From: an uncultured Sphingopyxis sp.
Lineage (GTDB): Bacteria; Pseudomonadota; Alphaproteobacteria; Sphingomonadales; Sphingomonadaceae
Assembly (NCBI GenBank): GCA_937957805.1
Contig: CALFXW010000015.1
Span: 1 to 40,664, forward strand
DNA length: 40,664 bases
Reading direction: 5' to 3'
Part shown: positions 7,520 to 18,964 of the stretch, piece by piece
How the letters are laid out: the number at the start of each line of letters is the position of its first letter
Numbering within the stretch: position 1 is the stretch's first letter
The notes under the pieces: model-generated
What the model was told of the DNA's origin: nothing
Database searches by the model: none
Seen by the model: the letters and a program-made list of their open reading frames with translations, nothing else
Position numbers and translations under genes: made by a program

Positions 7520-8035
7520 ATGCGGTTGATATTTCCAAGCTGTAGAATGATCATTGCCATGCTGGCACTCGGCATAACTGCAAATGCCGCTGGGGAGGTC
7601 ACCGAAAGCAGCAGTGACGGCTTCACCATTTCGCTGTCACAGGAATCGCGGCGCAGCGACGCTGAACTATGGGAGCGCTTGCAACATCCCGAAAATTGGT
7701 GGTCGAGCGCCCATAGCTGGAGTGGGGATGCCGCCAATATGTCGGTGGAAATGCGCGCCGGGGGTTGTTGGTGCGAACGGGTGGGCGACGGGGTGGTCGT
7801 CCACGGCCGCATCCTTCGCATTGATGCTGGCCGCGCCGTTTTGTTCGATGCCCCGCTTGGCCCGCTCAATGAGGCGGCGGTTTCGACCCGGCTAAGTTGG
7901 CGGGTTGAAAATCAACGCGTCGTCTGGCGCTATCAGGTGTTTGGCGCACTACCCATGCCGGTGGAGCAATTGGCTCCATTGGTCGAAGGGGTGCTGGCCG
8001 AACAACTGCGCCGCCTGACCGGCCCCAATTCTTAA
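7520..8035 (+). CDS. Exported SRPBCC (START/AHSA1-like) protein
   Basis: 171-aa protein with a hydrophobic N-terminal signal (about residues 1-24, MRLIFPSCRMIIAMLALG, ending near ANA) followed by a helix-grip SRPBCC-like domain: an opening strand GFTISLSQESR, then AELWERLQHPENWWSSAHSW as in AHSA1/polyketide-cyclase-like proteins. These proteins bind hydrophobic ligands; the ligand here is unknown. I prefer the ATG at 7520 over the GTG at 7514 because AGGGGGG lies 6-7 nt before it. It follows adk by 36 bp and its stop overlaps the convergent lipoprotein gene by 4 bp (TTAA). Confidence 0.8.
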   Translation: MRLIFPSCRMIIAMLALGITANAAGEVTESSSDGFTISLSQESRRSDAELWERLQHPENWWSSAHSWSGDAANMSVEMRAGGCWCERVGDGVVVHGRILRIDAGRAVLFDAPLGPLNEAAVSTRLSWRVENQRVVWRYQVFGALPMPVEQLAPLVEGVLAEQLRRLTGPNS

Positions 8036-8583
8036 CCCCGGCAATCCTCAATAACGCGGGCGATTTCGGGCCGGGTGGGCACCAGCAGTGGCGGCTGAGA
8101 GCTTGCCTCCACCAAAAAACGTCCGCGCGAATAGAGCATCTGATCCCAAAGCTGATCGCTGGCGGGCAGGGCGAGATATAGGTTGCGGCTGGCCATATCA
8201 TAGCGCGCGGGCACCACCCGTTCGCCAAAGCTGCTGCGCACACGCAACTGGATCGCGGCCTCCGCCGGGACGATGCCATGTCGGTTGAGCGTGATCTGCC
8301 CTGACCTGCAAATGATGCTCATGGCATCGTCGCCGAAAATGGCACGCGCTTTGCCGCTGCGCTGATCCGTCTGGCGCGCCCATTCCCCGGCACTGAGGTC
8401 GGCGGTGGTCCAATCCCCGGCATATCGATCGCGCACCGGTTGCGGTGCTGGGGGCGTAGCCACGGGTGCAGGCGTTGGCGCTGGAGCAGGCGCAGGGGTC
8501 GCTTGCGGGGCAACACAACTGGCGAGCAGGCTCATTACCATTAAGGATGCGATGCGTGGCGTTAGGGAAGGGGGGGTGTGCAT
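8032..8583 (-). CDS. Putative lipoprotein of unknown function
   Basis: 183 aa. The N-terminus has a signal peptide ending in a lipobox (LLASC, Cys 23), then a Pro/Ala-rich linker (about residues 26-49) that would tether a C-terminal domain of about 130 aa to a membrane. That domain contains SIICRSGQITLNRHG, a VRSSFGERVVPARYD stretch and the end PEIARVIEDCRG, with two cysteines that could form a disulfide. Similar proteins seem common in sphingomonads but I know no function. It lies 21 bp downstream of ung on the same strand, so probably co-transcribed. Confidence 0.8.
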   Translation of the reverse strand: MHTPPSLTPRIASLMVMSLLASCVAPQATPAPAPAPTPAPVATPPAPQPVRDRYAGDWTTADLSAGEWARQTDQRSGKARAIFGDDAMSIICRSGQITLNRHGIVPAEAAIQLRVRSSFGERVVPARYDMASRNLYLALPASDQLWDQMLYSRGRFLVEASSQPPLLVPTRPEIARVIEDCRG

Positions 8584-8604
8584 AATTGCCCCCTCATGCC
8601 GCCT

Positions 8605-9324
8605 TCATCCGCCGTCTGCAACCTCTGGCGGCAATTGCCAGTCAATCGGCGTTTCGCCAAGAGATTGCAGAAACGCGTTGGCCTTCGAAAAATGGCGGCA
8701 GCCGAAAAAGCCGCTGTGCGCCGACAGCGGGCTGGGGTGTGGTGCCTTTAGCACCAGATGGCAACCGCCATCGCACACATCGCGGATTGCTGCGGCCTTG
8801 CGCTGGGCATGGCTGCCCCACAGCAAAAAGACGATCGGTCGTTCCTGCGCGGCGAGCAAGGCTACCACAGCGTCCGTCAGATATTCCCAGCCCTTGCCGG
8901 CATGGCTCGCCGCCTGCCCCTCCTCTACGCTCAAAACATTGTTGAGCAGCAGGACACCCTGCTGCGCCCACCCGTCCAAATTGCCATGCTGGGGGCGTAT
9001 AAAGCTGACGTCGTCGGCCAGCTCGCTATAAATATTTCGTAGGCTGGGCGGGATGCGCACGCCGGGAAGTACCGAAAAGGCAAGGCCATGCGCCTGCCCT
9101 GCGCCGTGATAGGGGTCTTGGCCCAAAATAACGACGCGCACTTGGTCGAGCGGGGTCAGATCGAGCGCCCGAAACCATAGCGCAGGCGGCGGAAAAATGG
9201 TCGCGCCCGCTGCCATGCGCTGACGCAGAAATTGGCGCAGCGCCTGCATTTGTGGTGCGGCAAAGACGTCCTGCAACGCATCCTTCCAACTGGGGTGGAG
9301 GCGAAGTCGGTCAGCATCGGTCAT
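8605..9324 (-). CDS. ung: Uracil-DNA glycosylase, family 1
   Basis: Removes uracil from DNA as the first step of base-excision repair. The water-activating motif GQDPYH is at residues 68-73 (catalytic Asp70), LLLNNVLSVEEGQAASH follows, and the DNA-intercalation loop HPSPLS is at 196-201 followed by GFFGCRHFSKAN. At 239 aa it is close to E. coli Ung (229 aa). The start ATG is at 9324. Confidence 0.97.
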   Translation of the reverse strand: MTDADRLRLHPSWKDALQDVFAAPQMQALRQFLRQRMAAGATIFPPPALWFRALDLTPLDQVRVVILGQDPYHGAGQAHGLAFSVLPGVRIPPSLRNIYSELADDVSFIRPQHGNLDGWAQQGVLLLNNVLSVEEGQAASHAGKGWEYLTDAVVALLAAQERPIVFLLWGSHAQRKAAAIRDVCDGGCHLVLKAPHPSPLSAHSGFFGCRHFSKANAFLQSLGETPIDWQLPPEVADGG

Positions 9325-9424
9325 CGGCTTTGCATGCCATAGCCCCCGCCAAAGGCAAGTATTTGTGCGTGGCAGCCAATTAGCGTAGGATGTGGCGGTT
9401 CATACATATTCGGGGGAGGGTGTA

Positions 9425-9856
9425 ATGAACGATCAAATCAAATTGCCGTGGCATTTTTGGCTGATCGGCGTGCTGGCGTTGTTGTGGAACGGCTTTGGTT
9501 GTTTCGATTATTTTATGACGCGCAGTCACAACGCTGCGCATTTGGCACAATTTCCGCCAGAGGTGATTGCTTGGGTGGACAGCGCGCCGCTTTATGCCTC
9601 CATTGGCTGGGGTTTGGGTGTTTGGGGCGCCTTGGTTGGGGCGATTTTGCTGTTGCTGCGGCGCGCTTTGGCCGTTTGGGCATTTGTCATATCCTTGGTG
9701 GGCCTAGCCTTGTCGAGCATCTGGCAGCATTTGCTATCGACCCCGCCGCCGACCATGCCCGCGGGCAGCGGCATTATGGCCGGGGTGATATGGGTGGTTG
9801 CCATCGGCCTGCTTTATTACAGCTGGCGGGCCAAGAGGTGCGGCTGGCTGCGCTAA
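9425..9856 (+). CDS. Small four-TM membrane protein of unknown function
   Basis: 143 aa with four likely membrane segments (about residues 10-31, 54-77, 81-101, 113-132) and a charged C-terminus. The N-terminal PWHFWLIGVLALLWNGFGCFDYFMT pattern is one I associate with uncharacterised sphingomonad membrane proteins. I chose the ATG at 9425 over the upstream GTG at 9392 because GGGGGAGGG lies 5-7 nt before it. The stop overlaps the convergent NamZ-like gene by 4 bp (CTAA). No function can be assigned. Confidence 0.8.
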   Translation: MNDQIKLPWHFWLIGVLALLWNGFGCFDYFMTRSHNAAHLAQFPPEVIAWVDSAPLYASIGWGLGVWGALVGAILLLLRRALAVWAFVISLVGLALSSIWQHLLSTPPPTMPAGSGIMAGVIWVVAIGLLYYSWRAKRCGWLR

Positions 9857-11075
9857 TAGAGGAGATAGTTTGCTCGGCGCTGGGCATATCGTTGCAGATC
9901 ATCATGCCAACTGGCGATTATGTCGCCGACGGCGCATTGGCGCAGCAGGTCGCGACGCAGGCTGCTGACGCCCGCCAGCAGGTCAAAAAATGGCGGTGCG
10001 CCGGCTAGAAATTGCATCGCATTGGGCCAAAGATTGCGCACGGTAGCCAAAAAATGCAGCGCAGATGCAACGGGCTGAAAGCGCCGTGCATCGATTATAT
10101 GGAGGTCGACGCCGCTGCAATTTTGCGCCGCATATTTGGAAGAGATGGGTCGGAAATGACTGGCGGTGAAATGCACCCCCGCCAGCATCAATCCGTTCAA
10201 TTTGTCCGCCAATCGTTCGCCATCGATAAATGGTGCGCCAAAACGCTGAAAGGGTCGTGCGGTTCCACGGCCTTCCGAGATATTTGTCCCTTCAATAAGG
10301 ACAAAGCCCGCATATGCCAGCATGGCATCGATGCTCGACAAATTGGGTGACGGCGGGATGAGCGGCAGGGCATCGATCGCAAAGGCCGCACCCGCCATAT
10401 CGCGCCACCAGCCCGTCATGCGCAAAACACTAAGTTCGCAATGTAGCCCCCCTTCAACATTCAGCATCGTCGCATATTCGCCCAGGGTCATGCCATGGCG
10501 TAGCGATATTGGATGCGCCCCAACAAAGGAGGCTAGTTCCGGTTGGAGCACCGGCCCCTCGACCGCCACGCCGCCAATCGGGTTTGGCCTGTCGTTTATC
10601 AGCACGCGGCGTCCATCCGCAGCCGCCAGAACCGCGCGCACGCTCGCCGCATAGGTATAGGTTCTGACACCGACATCCTGCAGGTCGATGAAGATGGTAT
10701 CAATATCGCGCAGCATGGCGTCGTCGGGCGCGCGCCGCGGACCATATAGGCTATGGATGGGGAGCGCGGTCGCCGCATCAACCCCGTCCGCGACTGTGGC
10801 CCCCGCGGCAGCACGTGCGCCAAAACCATGTTCGGGCGACCAAATGGCCTGCAGGCTGACACCGGGTGATGCGGTCAAAATATCGACGCTGCGTTGGCGC
10901 TGGCGGTTTACACCTGCCACATGGGTGAGGATTGCGACGCGCTGCCCCGCTAGTTCCTGGCGCAGCAATTCGGGTGTATCGATGGCGGTCGCAAGAGCAG
11001 CGCCGCTATCTACCAAGGCAGGCAAAATGGCTGTGAGCGGCAAGCCCGCGCCCGATTTTAGCAAGGATCGCCGCG

Positions 11076-11088
<13 letters not shown>
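9853..11088 (-). CDS. DUF1343 / NamZ-type exo-beta-N-acetylmuramidase
   Basis: 411 aa. A Tat-like signal (RRSLLKSG followed by a hydrophobic run) suggests export to the periplasm. DUF1343 landmarks follow in order: SPEHGFGARAAAG, DLQDVGVRTYTY, DRPNPIGG, VEGPVL, SLRHGMTLGEYA and ISEGRGTARPFQRFGAP. The characterised member NamZ of Bacillus subtilis removes terminal N-acetylmuramic acid from peptidoglycan fragments, so a cell-wall recycling role is likely. The start is uncertain: ATG 11088 overlaps uvrB by 13 bp, while GTG 11079 forms a GTGA overlap with the uvrB stop. Either implies coupling to uvrB. Confidence 0.9.
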
Positions 11089-13262
<2,174 letters not shown>

Positions 13263-13312
13263 GTTCCCTGTATGGCCTCATTCTACGCGCACGGCAATTG
13301 CGGGAGGGTGAG

Positions 13313-13891
13313 ATGCGTAGGGCAATTTTAATGGTGGCGTTGGCAGGCGCGATGACGCTTGGCGGATGCAATATGTTTGGCGGCGACGGTGATAGCGCGG
13401 AAAAAGGGGTCGATCCGGCAAAGGCTATGGCCAATGCGCCTGACGTTGAACCCGGCCAATATGAAGCATCGATGGAAATTGTGAAGCTGGAAATTCCAGG
13501 GATGCCGCCCGAAATCCAGACCAAGATGCGCGAACAAATGGCCAGCGTTACCGGCGTACAAAACCGATATTGCGTCACTGCCGAACAGGCGCGACACGGG
13601 CGGGAGGATATGGCCCGCCAAATGGCCAACGCGCCGGGGAACTGCCGCTTTACCAGTTTTGATGTACGCGGTGAGAATGTGAATGCTGCCATGCAGTGTG
13701 ACCAACTGCCGAACGGCGCGCGGATGACGATGACGATGACCGGGACGATGGGCGCGAATACTTCGGACATGACGGTCAAGCAGAATGCGTCGGTCCCCAA
13801 TACGCCGGTGGGTAATATGGAAACTGAAATGCGCATTCGCACCCGTCGCATTGGCGATTGCCCGGCAGGCGGAGCGACCGCGACACCCTAG
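13313..13891 (+). CDS. DUF3617 lipoprotein
   Basis: 192 aa. A short signal with lipobox TLGGC (Cys 19) predicts a lipoprotein. The mature part starts with an acidic linker and then DVEPGQYEASMEIVKLEIPGMP, the DUF3617 opening, with RYCVTAEQA carrying the conserved Cys and a later CRFTSFDVRG. The DUF3617 family is widespread in sphingomonads with no assigned function. The start at 13313 has GGGAGGG just upstream. It is divergent from uvrB with only 50 bp between starts. Confidence 0.88.
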   Translation: MRRAILMVALAGAMTLGGCNMFGGDGDSAEKGVDPAKAMANAPDVEPGQYEASMEIVKLEIPGMPPEIQTKMREQMASVTGVQNRYCVTAEQARHGREDMARQMANAPGNCRFTSFDVRGENVNAAMQCDQLPNGARMTMTMTGTMGANTSDMTVKQNASVPNTPVGNMETEMRIRTRRIGDCPAGGATATP

Positions 13892-13942
13892 CAACAGGCA
13901 TTTGCTACCTATACCAACGCTGGGGGGCGAGTGGGAGTGGTG

Positions 13943-14530
13943 ATGACCGTAACATTTTGGGATCGGCGCTGGCCGCCATTTGCGCTTGCGCTTATTTTGG
14001 GCGGCGGCACCATGTTGGCCGGATGGCTGGCGGGCACAAGTCCGGCCGAACAGGCGTTGCTCGCCGCGCGGTGGACGGCGCGGGCGGCGCTGCCGCTTTT
14101 CCTTGTCACTTATATCGCGTCATCACTTTTGCGGCTGTGGCCGGGGGAGATTACCCGCGCACTGGTGCGGCGGCGGCGGCAATGGGGACTGGGTTTTGCG
14201 CTGGCGCACAGCATCCATCTGGGTGCGCTCCTCTATAATATTCTCAATTTTGATTCGCGCCCGCTGCCGACCTTGCTGGGTGGTGGGCTCGCCTATCTGC
14301 TCATCTATGTCATGGCGGCGACCAGCAACGATGCGTCGGTGCGCCTGCTCGGCAAATGGTGGAAACGCCTCCACAGCTTTGGCATCCATTATATTTGGCT
14401 GATCTTCGCGCTGAGTTATCTGGGGCGCTTCAGCGACGGCGACAGCGACCATTTCATGACCGCCGTCACGCTGTTCCCGCTGATGATTGCGGCCTTGGCC
14501 CTGCGGCTTTACGCGCGCTTTCGTCGCTAG
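13943..14530 (+). CDS. Ferric reductase-like transmembrane (MsrQ-like) protein
   Basis: 195-aa inner-membrane protein with about six hydrophobic segments. Histidines in transmembrane context (FALAHSIHLGALL and RLHSFGIHYIWLIFALSY) fit the haem-ligating pattern of the ferric-reductase-like domain family that includes MsrQ/YedZ. Such proteins pass electrons across the membrane using haem b. The partner MsrP methionine sulfoxide reductase is not adjacent, so its substrate is open. ATG 13943 is preceded by GGGAG at 5-nt spacing. The stop overlaps the convergent hydrolase gene by 4 bp (CTAG). Confidence 0.75.
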   Translation: MTVTFWDRRWPPFALALILGGGTMLAGWLAGTSPAEQALLAARWTARAALPLFLVTYIASSLLRLWPGEITRALVRRRRQWGLGFALAHSIHLGALLYNILNFDSRPLPTLLGGGLAYLLIYVMAATSNDASVRLLGKWWKRLHSFGIHYIWLIFALSYLGRFSDGDSDHFMTAVTLFPLMIAALALRLYARFRR

Positions 14531-15804
14531 GGCAGCGCTTGCACCGCAGGGTCATTGGCGCAGGCGGCGATACGCGCATCACTGATCGCCGGACTGGCGG
14601 TAACCGGCGGTATTAACCGCGCGGGGCCAATGGGCCATGCGGTAAAGCGGGTGGCGCTTTCACCCGCCCCGGCGCAGCGCAGCACGGCAGCAAGCATGTT
14701 TGGCGGGGTGAAATATGCTTCGTTGGACAGGCGAATGGTGCCCCAATGCATCGGGATTGTGGTGGGGCGGCCCATGCTGTTCCAGATGCGCGCCGTTTCG
14801 ACCGGTCCCATATGGCTGTCCACATGCATTTGGCCGGGGCGAAAGCGGAACGCACCAATCGGCAATATGGCGAGCCGGACGGGCACGCCGTCCGCTATCG
14901 CCTCTGCGCCCCAACGACCATCGCCAAACCCCGTGTCACCGGCAAAAAACACCCGTCCCGCGCCTGTGTCGATGACAAAGGCCGACCATAGGGCGCGGCT
15001 GCGGTCGCTGCCCCAGCGGCTCGACCAATGATGGTTGCGCACAACGCGGACGGTGGCGTTGCCCCCCGTGACCCTGTCGGTGATGCGTCGGCTTTGCCCC
15101 CAATCAAGCGCAATGGCGGGGATGCCGCGTGATGCCAGAATCTTTTCATTGCCCAGCGATACGATGATGGTTGGCCGATCGCGCCGCCACAATTTTTCCA
15201 GACTGTCCAAATCCATATGGTCATAATGGTTATGGCTGATCACGATCAGACCAATTTTGGGCAGATCATCAATCGCAACCCCCGGCCTCGCGACGCGGCT
15301 GGGGCCGATGCCAAAGGGGCCGACGCTGTCCGAAAATACGGGGTCGGTCAAAATAGCCAGCCCCGGAACCTGGACGAGGGTGGATGCATGGCCAATCCAA
15401 TTGGCCGACATCATGTCCGCAGGGGGCGGCGTGCGTGCGCAATTGGCCCAATTTTCAACCTGCGCGCCCCCGCTGAGGGTGGGGCAGGGGGTGAGCGCGG
15501 GCCATGGTAGCCCCCGTGGCACATTGACATGGCTCGGCCATGCCGCCCGATCGCTCCTGCCGGTTAGGACGCGCCAGGCAAAGCCCAATCGGCTGCCCGC
15601 AGCGGGCGACATAATATCCTGATTGCCGTCGGGGTTATAAAAGCGTTCCCCATCATAATGGCTGCTTTGGGGGCCGGTATAATAGATATGATCCAGAAAC
15701 GCCGGCATCAGCGCCAGCGCGAGGAGTAATAGGATACACATCCATAAAATTGTTGCTGCGCCATAACCCAATATCTTGCGCACCATATAGCTTGCATCCC
15801 ACAT
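14527..15804 (-). CDS. NAPE-PLD-like metallo-beta-lactamase-fold hydrolase
   Basis: 425 aa with an N-terminal transmembrane anchor (about residues 15-36), then YYTGPQSSHYDGERFYNP, typical of the bacterial family related to N-acyl-phosphatidylethanolamine phospholipase D. The binuclear zinc site is intact: HNHYDH at 191-196, HHWSSRW at about 258-264, AGDTGF around Asp290 and MHWGT near the C-terminus. These enzymes are presumed phosphodiesterases acting on lipids at the envelope. The start is set at ATG 15804 after a GGGGGAT; the frame is open to a TTG at 15834, which I consider less likely. Confidence 0.88.
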   Translation of the reverse strand: MWDASYMVRKILGYGAATILWMCILLLLALALMPAFLDHIYYTGPQSSHYDGERFYNPDGNQDIMSPAAGSRLGFAWRVLTGRSDRAAWPSHVNVPRGLPWPALTPCPTLSGGAQVENWANCARTPPPADMMSANWIGHASTLVQVPGLAILTDPVFSDSVGPFGIGPSRVARPGVAIDDLPKIGLIVISHNHYDHMDLDSLEKLWRRDRPTIIVSLGNEKILASRGIPAIALDWGQSRRITDRVTGGNATVRVVRNHHWSSRWGSDRSRALWSAFVIDTGAGRVFFAGDTGFGDGRWGAEAIADGVPVRLAILPIGAFRFRPGQMHVDSHMGPVETARIWNSMGRPTTIPMHWGTIRLSNEAYFTPPNMLAAVLRCAGAGESATRFTAWPIGPARLIPPVTASPAISDARIAACANDPAVQALP

Positions 15805-15878
15805 TGCACTGCGATCCCCCGCATATGACGGCAATTTGGACGGCTTACAATTGTCGATGATCGCTATATGCTAAGACG

Positions 15879-17141
15879 ATGTTTCGGATAAAAATCTTAC
15901 CAGCGCTGGCACTCTTCGTGGCGTGCGTCCTAGCGCCCAGCAATGGCGTATACGCGCAACAAGCAGCGGCAATCGTCGACCCCGACACCGCCCCCAATGC
16001 TGCTATATTAATCGCCTTTGACCGCACCGGTGCACAACAGACGCGGATTTTGCGGGGGCTGGCCGACCGGTCGACCGGCCGGATGTTGAGCGCGGATGAC
16101 CCGGTGCGTGTTGCCTCCATCTCCAAAATGGTGGTGGCATTGGCGGTTTTGCGGCTGACCGACCAGCGCGTCGTTGACCTTGATGCCGATGTGTCGACCT
16201 ATCTGGGCTGGCGGCTGCGCCATCCGCGCTTTCCCGATCAGCCCATCACGCTCGCCATGCTGCTCGGCCATCGCTCCGGGCTGGCCGATGGCATTGATTA
16301 TGCGCTGCCGCTGGATGTCGATTTGGCGCAAGCGGTGCAGAACCCCGCCGCATGGGACGCTAACCGCCGACCGGGCGGAGCCTTTTCCTATGCCAACATC
16401 AATTTTCCTGTGGTCGCTGCGGTGATGGAAGGGGCGACCGGCGAACGTTTCGATCGATTGATGCAGCGGCTTATTTTCGCGCCACTGCGGATTGATGCCT
16501 GTTTCAACTGGTCGGGCTGTTCCACTGCGGCATTGGCCCGCGCGGTCGTCCTCTACCGACCCAATGGCGATGTGGCGCGCGATGATTTGCACGGTGCGCC
16601 ACCCGCCTGCCTGGTGGTGCCTGCGCGCGATGGCAGCTGTGACATGAACAGATATCGGCTGGCGCACAGTAGTGCCGGTTTTTCGCCCCAAGGGGGCTTG
16701 CGTATTTCGGCGCGCGGCATGGCGCGGATTGGTGAATTGCTGTTGCGAGAGGGGGATAGGCTTATTTCGCGCAACAGTTGGCGGCGCTTGACCGCGATGC
16801 GACGCGTCGATGCTTTACCCACGACCAGCGTGGGCGAAGGTGGCGAAGGCAGTTTTTTCTGCCGCTATGGCCTGGCAATCCACCAATTGGCCAGCCCGAC
16901 GGCGCCGTGCCGCGATGATCCGGTGGGTGATGGCGCACAGCGCATCGGTCATTCAGGCGATGCCTATTCATTGCGCTCGGGGCTGTTTGTTGACCCTGAA
17001 AGCGGCACTGGCCTTGCCTGGTTTGTCACAGGCCTCGCGGAAACGGGCGAACTGCGCGGCACCAGATCGGCCTTTACCGCTGCTGAAGAAGCCTTGCTCG
17101 AAGCTGGGCAGGCGCGTCTGCGCCCTGTTCGGCGCCGCTAA
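15879..17141 (+). CDS. Exported serine hydrolase, beta-lactamase/DD-peptidase family
   Basis: 420 aa. A signal peptide (about residues 1-26, ending VYA) precedes a class C-like serine hydrolase fold. The SxxK motif is SISK at residues 80-83, the tyrosine motif is Y171-A-N173 (FSYANINF), and the third motif is in GHSGDAYS near the C-terminus in place of KTG. These features fit esterases or DD-peptidases of the beta-lactamase superfamily rather than a proven antibiotic-resistance enzyme. It is divergent from the NAPE-PLD-like gene with a 74-bp spacer. Confidence 0.88.
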   Translation: MFRIKILPALALFVACVLAPSNGVYAQQAAAIVDPDTAPNAAILIAFDRTGAQQTRILRGLADRSTGRMLSADDPVRVASISKMVVALAVLRLTDQRVVDLDADVSTYLGWRLRHPRFPDQPITLAMLLGHRSGLADGIDYALPLDVDLAQAVQNPAAWDANRRPGGAFSYANINFPVVAAVMEGATGERFDRLMQRLIFAPLRIDACFNWSGCSTAALARAVVLYRPNGDVARDDLHGAPPACLVVPARDGSCDMNRYRLAHSSAGFSPQGGLRISARGMARIGELLLREGDRLISRNSWRRLTAMRRVDALPTTSVGEGGEGSFFCRYGLAIHQLASPTAPCRDDPVGDGAQRIGHSGDAYSLRSGLFVDPESGTGLAWFVTGLAETGELRGTRSAFTAAEEALLEAGQARLRPVRRR

Positions 17142-17148
17142 ACGAACA

Positions 17149-17427
17149 TCAGCGCTGCGGTGGCCCCTTGATCCACGCGATGGTCGCGGCGTTGAGTGCG
17201 GTGTAGACACCATATAGCATCAGGGCTGGAAACCAGCGGGACTGCGCCCACCACAACATGCCCAGCAATATCGCAAATTCGAGAACATAGGTAGCCTGCC
17301 GACCCATAATGCGGCGAACACCCCCCGTTGCCTGTTCAACCATCGGGTGGCGACTTTCCAGCATCCAGCGGTGCATGGCAAAATTGCCGATCCCGGCAAA
17401 CAGGATAAGGCAGGTTGCTATCAGCAT
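17149..17427 (-). CDS. Small membrane protein downstream of fumarase
   Basis: 92 aa with three hydrophobic segments (about residues 2-18, 46-61, 64-86). The pattern MLIATCLILFAGIGNFAMHR followed by ESRHP is one I recall from uncharacterised sphingomonad proteins. It starts 16 bp after the fumarase stop on the same strand, so it is probably translated from the same mRNA. Function unknown. Confidence 0.7.
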   Translation of the reverse strand: MLIATCLILFAGIGNFAMHRWMLESRHPMVEQATGGVRRIMGRQATYVLEFAILLGMLWWAQSRWFPALMLYGVYTALNAATIAWIKGPPQR

Positions 17428-17443
17428 CGCTCGGTTGCCATGG

Positions 17444-18964
17444 TCATGCGCTGGTCAACAGCCCTTCGTCGGCGATCTTTTTCTGCCACTTGCGTGGGGC
17501 AAGGTCATGGACATTGGCCCCGCTGGCATCGACCGCGACGGTGACCGGGAAATCCTGAACCTCAAATTCATAAATCGCTTCCATGCCAAGGTCAGCAAAA
17601 CCGACGACCTTGGAACCCTTTATCGCCCGCGCGACGAGGTAAGCGGCACCACCCACCGCCATCAAATAGGCTGATTTATGATTGCGTATCGCCTCGACCG
17701 CCGCTGGCCCGCGCTCTGCCTTGCCCACCATGGCGAGCAACCCTTGTTCGAGCATCATCGCTGTGAACTTGTCCATCCGCGTCGCGGTGGTCGGGCCAGC
17801 GGGGCCGACAACTTCTTCACCCACCGGGTCCACGGGCCCCACATAATATATGACGCGTCCGGCAAATTCGACTGGCAGCGGTTCGCCCTTGTCCAGCATA
17901 TCCTTGATCCGCTTGTGCGCAGCATCGCGGCCGGTCAGCATCTTGCCGTTGAGCAACAGCCGGTCCCCTTGTTTCCAGCTTTGTACTTCGGCAGCGTCCA
18001 ACTGGTCGAGGTGGACGCGTCGCGCGCTGCTGTCGGGTTGCCAGTGTACATCGGGCCATTCGTCGAGCTTGGGCGGCTCCAGATAGGCAGGGCCGCTGCC
18101 GTCGAGCGTGAAGTGCGCGTGGCGGGTCGCCGCGCAATTGGGAATCATCGCCACCGGCTTGGATGCTGCATGGGTTGGGTAGTCGAGGATTTTGACGTCG
18201 AGTATTGTCGAGAGGCCACCCAACCCCTGCGCGCCAATGCCCAGTGCATTGACCTTGTCAAAAATCTCAATCCGCAGCGCTTCCAGATCATTTTGGGCCC
18301 CGCGCGCCTTGAGGGTCGCCATATCAATCGCACCCATCAGGCTTTCCTTGGCAAGGGTCATCGCCTTTTCTGCCGTGCCGCCGATGCCGATGCCCAACAT
18401 ACCCGGCGGGCACCAGCCTGCGCCCATTTGCGGCACCATTTCCAGCACCCAATCGACAATCGAATCGCTGGGGTTCAGCATCTTGAACTTGGACTTATTC
18501 TCACTGCCGCCGCCCTTGGCCGCGACATCAATATGCACCTTGTCGCCGGGCACCAGTTCCAGGTGGATGACGCTGGGCGTGTTGTCGCGCGTGTTGACGC
18601 GGGTGAAGGCAGGGTCCGCGAGGATGGAAGCGCGCAGCTTGTTCTCGGGGTGGAGGTAGGCGCGCCGCACCCCTTCATCGACCACCGCCTGCAGGCTCCT
18701 GTCCGATTGCAACAGACATTGCTGCCCCCATTTGATGATGACGGTGACGATGCCGGTGTCCTGACAAATGGGGCGATGCCCCTCTGCACACATGCGACTG
18801 TTGGTCAAAATCTGGGCGATAGCATCCTTGGCGGCGGGGGATTTTTCATGGGTATAGGCATCGCCCAGCGCGCGGATATAATCCATCGGGTGGAAATAGC
18901 TGATGAATTGCAGCGCATCGGCGATGCTTTCAATCAGGTCGCCTTCGCGGATGATGGTGGTCAT
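17444..18964 (-). CDS. Class I fumarate hydratase (4Fe-4S)
   Basis: Interconverts fumarate and malate in the TCA cycle; the class I enzyme uses an oxygen-sensitive 4Fe-4S cluster with one free iron. The three cluster cysteines are identifiable: C67 in PICQDTG, C185 in GAGWCPPGMLGIGIGGT and C277 in IPNCAATRH. Their spacing matches that of the structurally known Leishmania enzyme. The C-terminal beta domain contains GPVDPVGEEVVGPAGPTTATRMD. At 506 aa it is full length, one-subunit type as in FumA/FumB. It is followed by a small membrane-protein gene. Confidence 0.95.
   Translation of the reverse strand: MTTIIREGDLIESIADALQFISYFHPMDYIRALGDAYTHEKSPAAKDAIAQILTNSRMCAEGHRPICQDTGIVTVIIKWGQQCLLQSDRSLQAVVDEGVRRAYLHPENKLRASILADPAFTRVNTRDNTPSVIHLELVPGDKVHIDVAAKGGGSENKSKFKMLNPSDSIVDWVLEMVPQMGAGWCPPGMLGIGIGGTAEKAMTLAKESLMGAIDMATLKARGAQNDLEALRIEIFDKVNALGIGAQGLGGLSTILDVKILDYPTHAASKPVAMIPNCAATRHAHFTLDGSGPAYLEPPKLDEWPDVHWQPDSSARRVHLDQLDAAEVQSWKQGDRLLLNGKMLTGRDAAHKRIKDMLDKGEPLPVEFAGRVIYYVGPVDPVGEEVVGPAGPTTATRMDKFTAMMLEQGLLAMVGKAERGPAAVEAIRNHKSAYLMAVGGAAYLVARAIKGSKVVGFADLGMEAIYEFEVQDFPVTVAVDASGANVHDLAPRKWQKKIADEGLLTSA

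Noticed and set aside
15879..17141. Serine hydrolase as an antibiotic-resistance beta-lactamase
   Set aside because: The third motif is HSG in place of KTG and overall features fit the wider esterase/peptidase family; resistance cannot be claimed from sequence.
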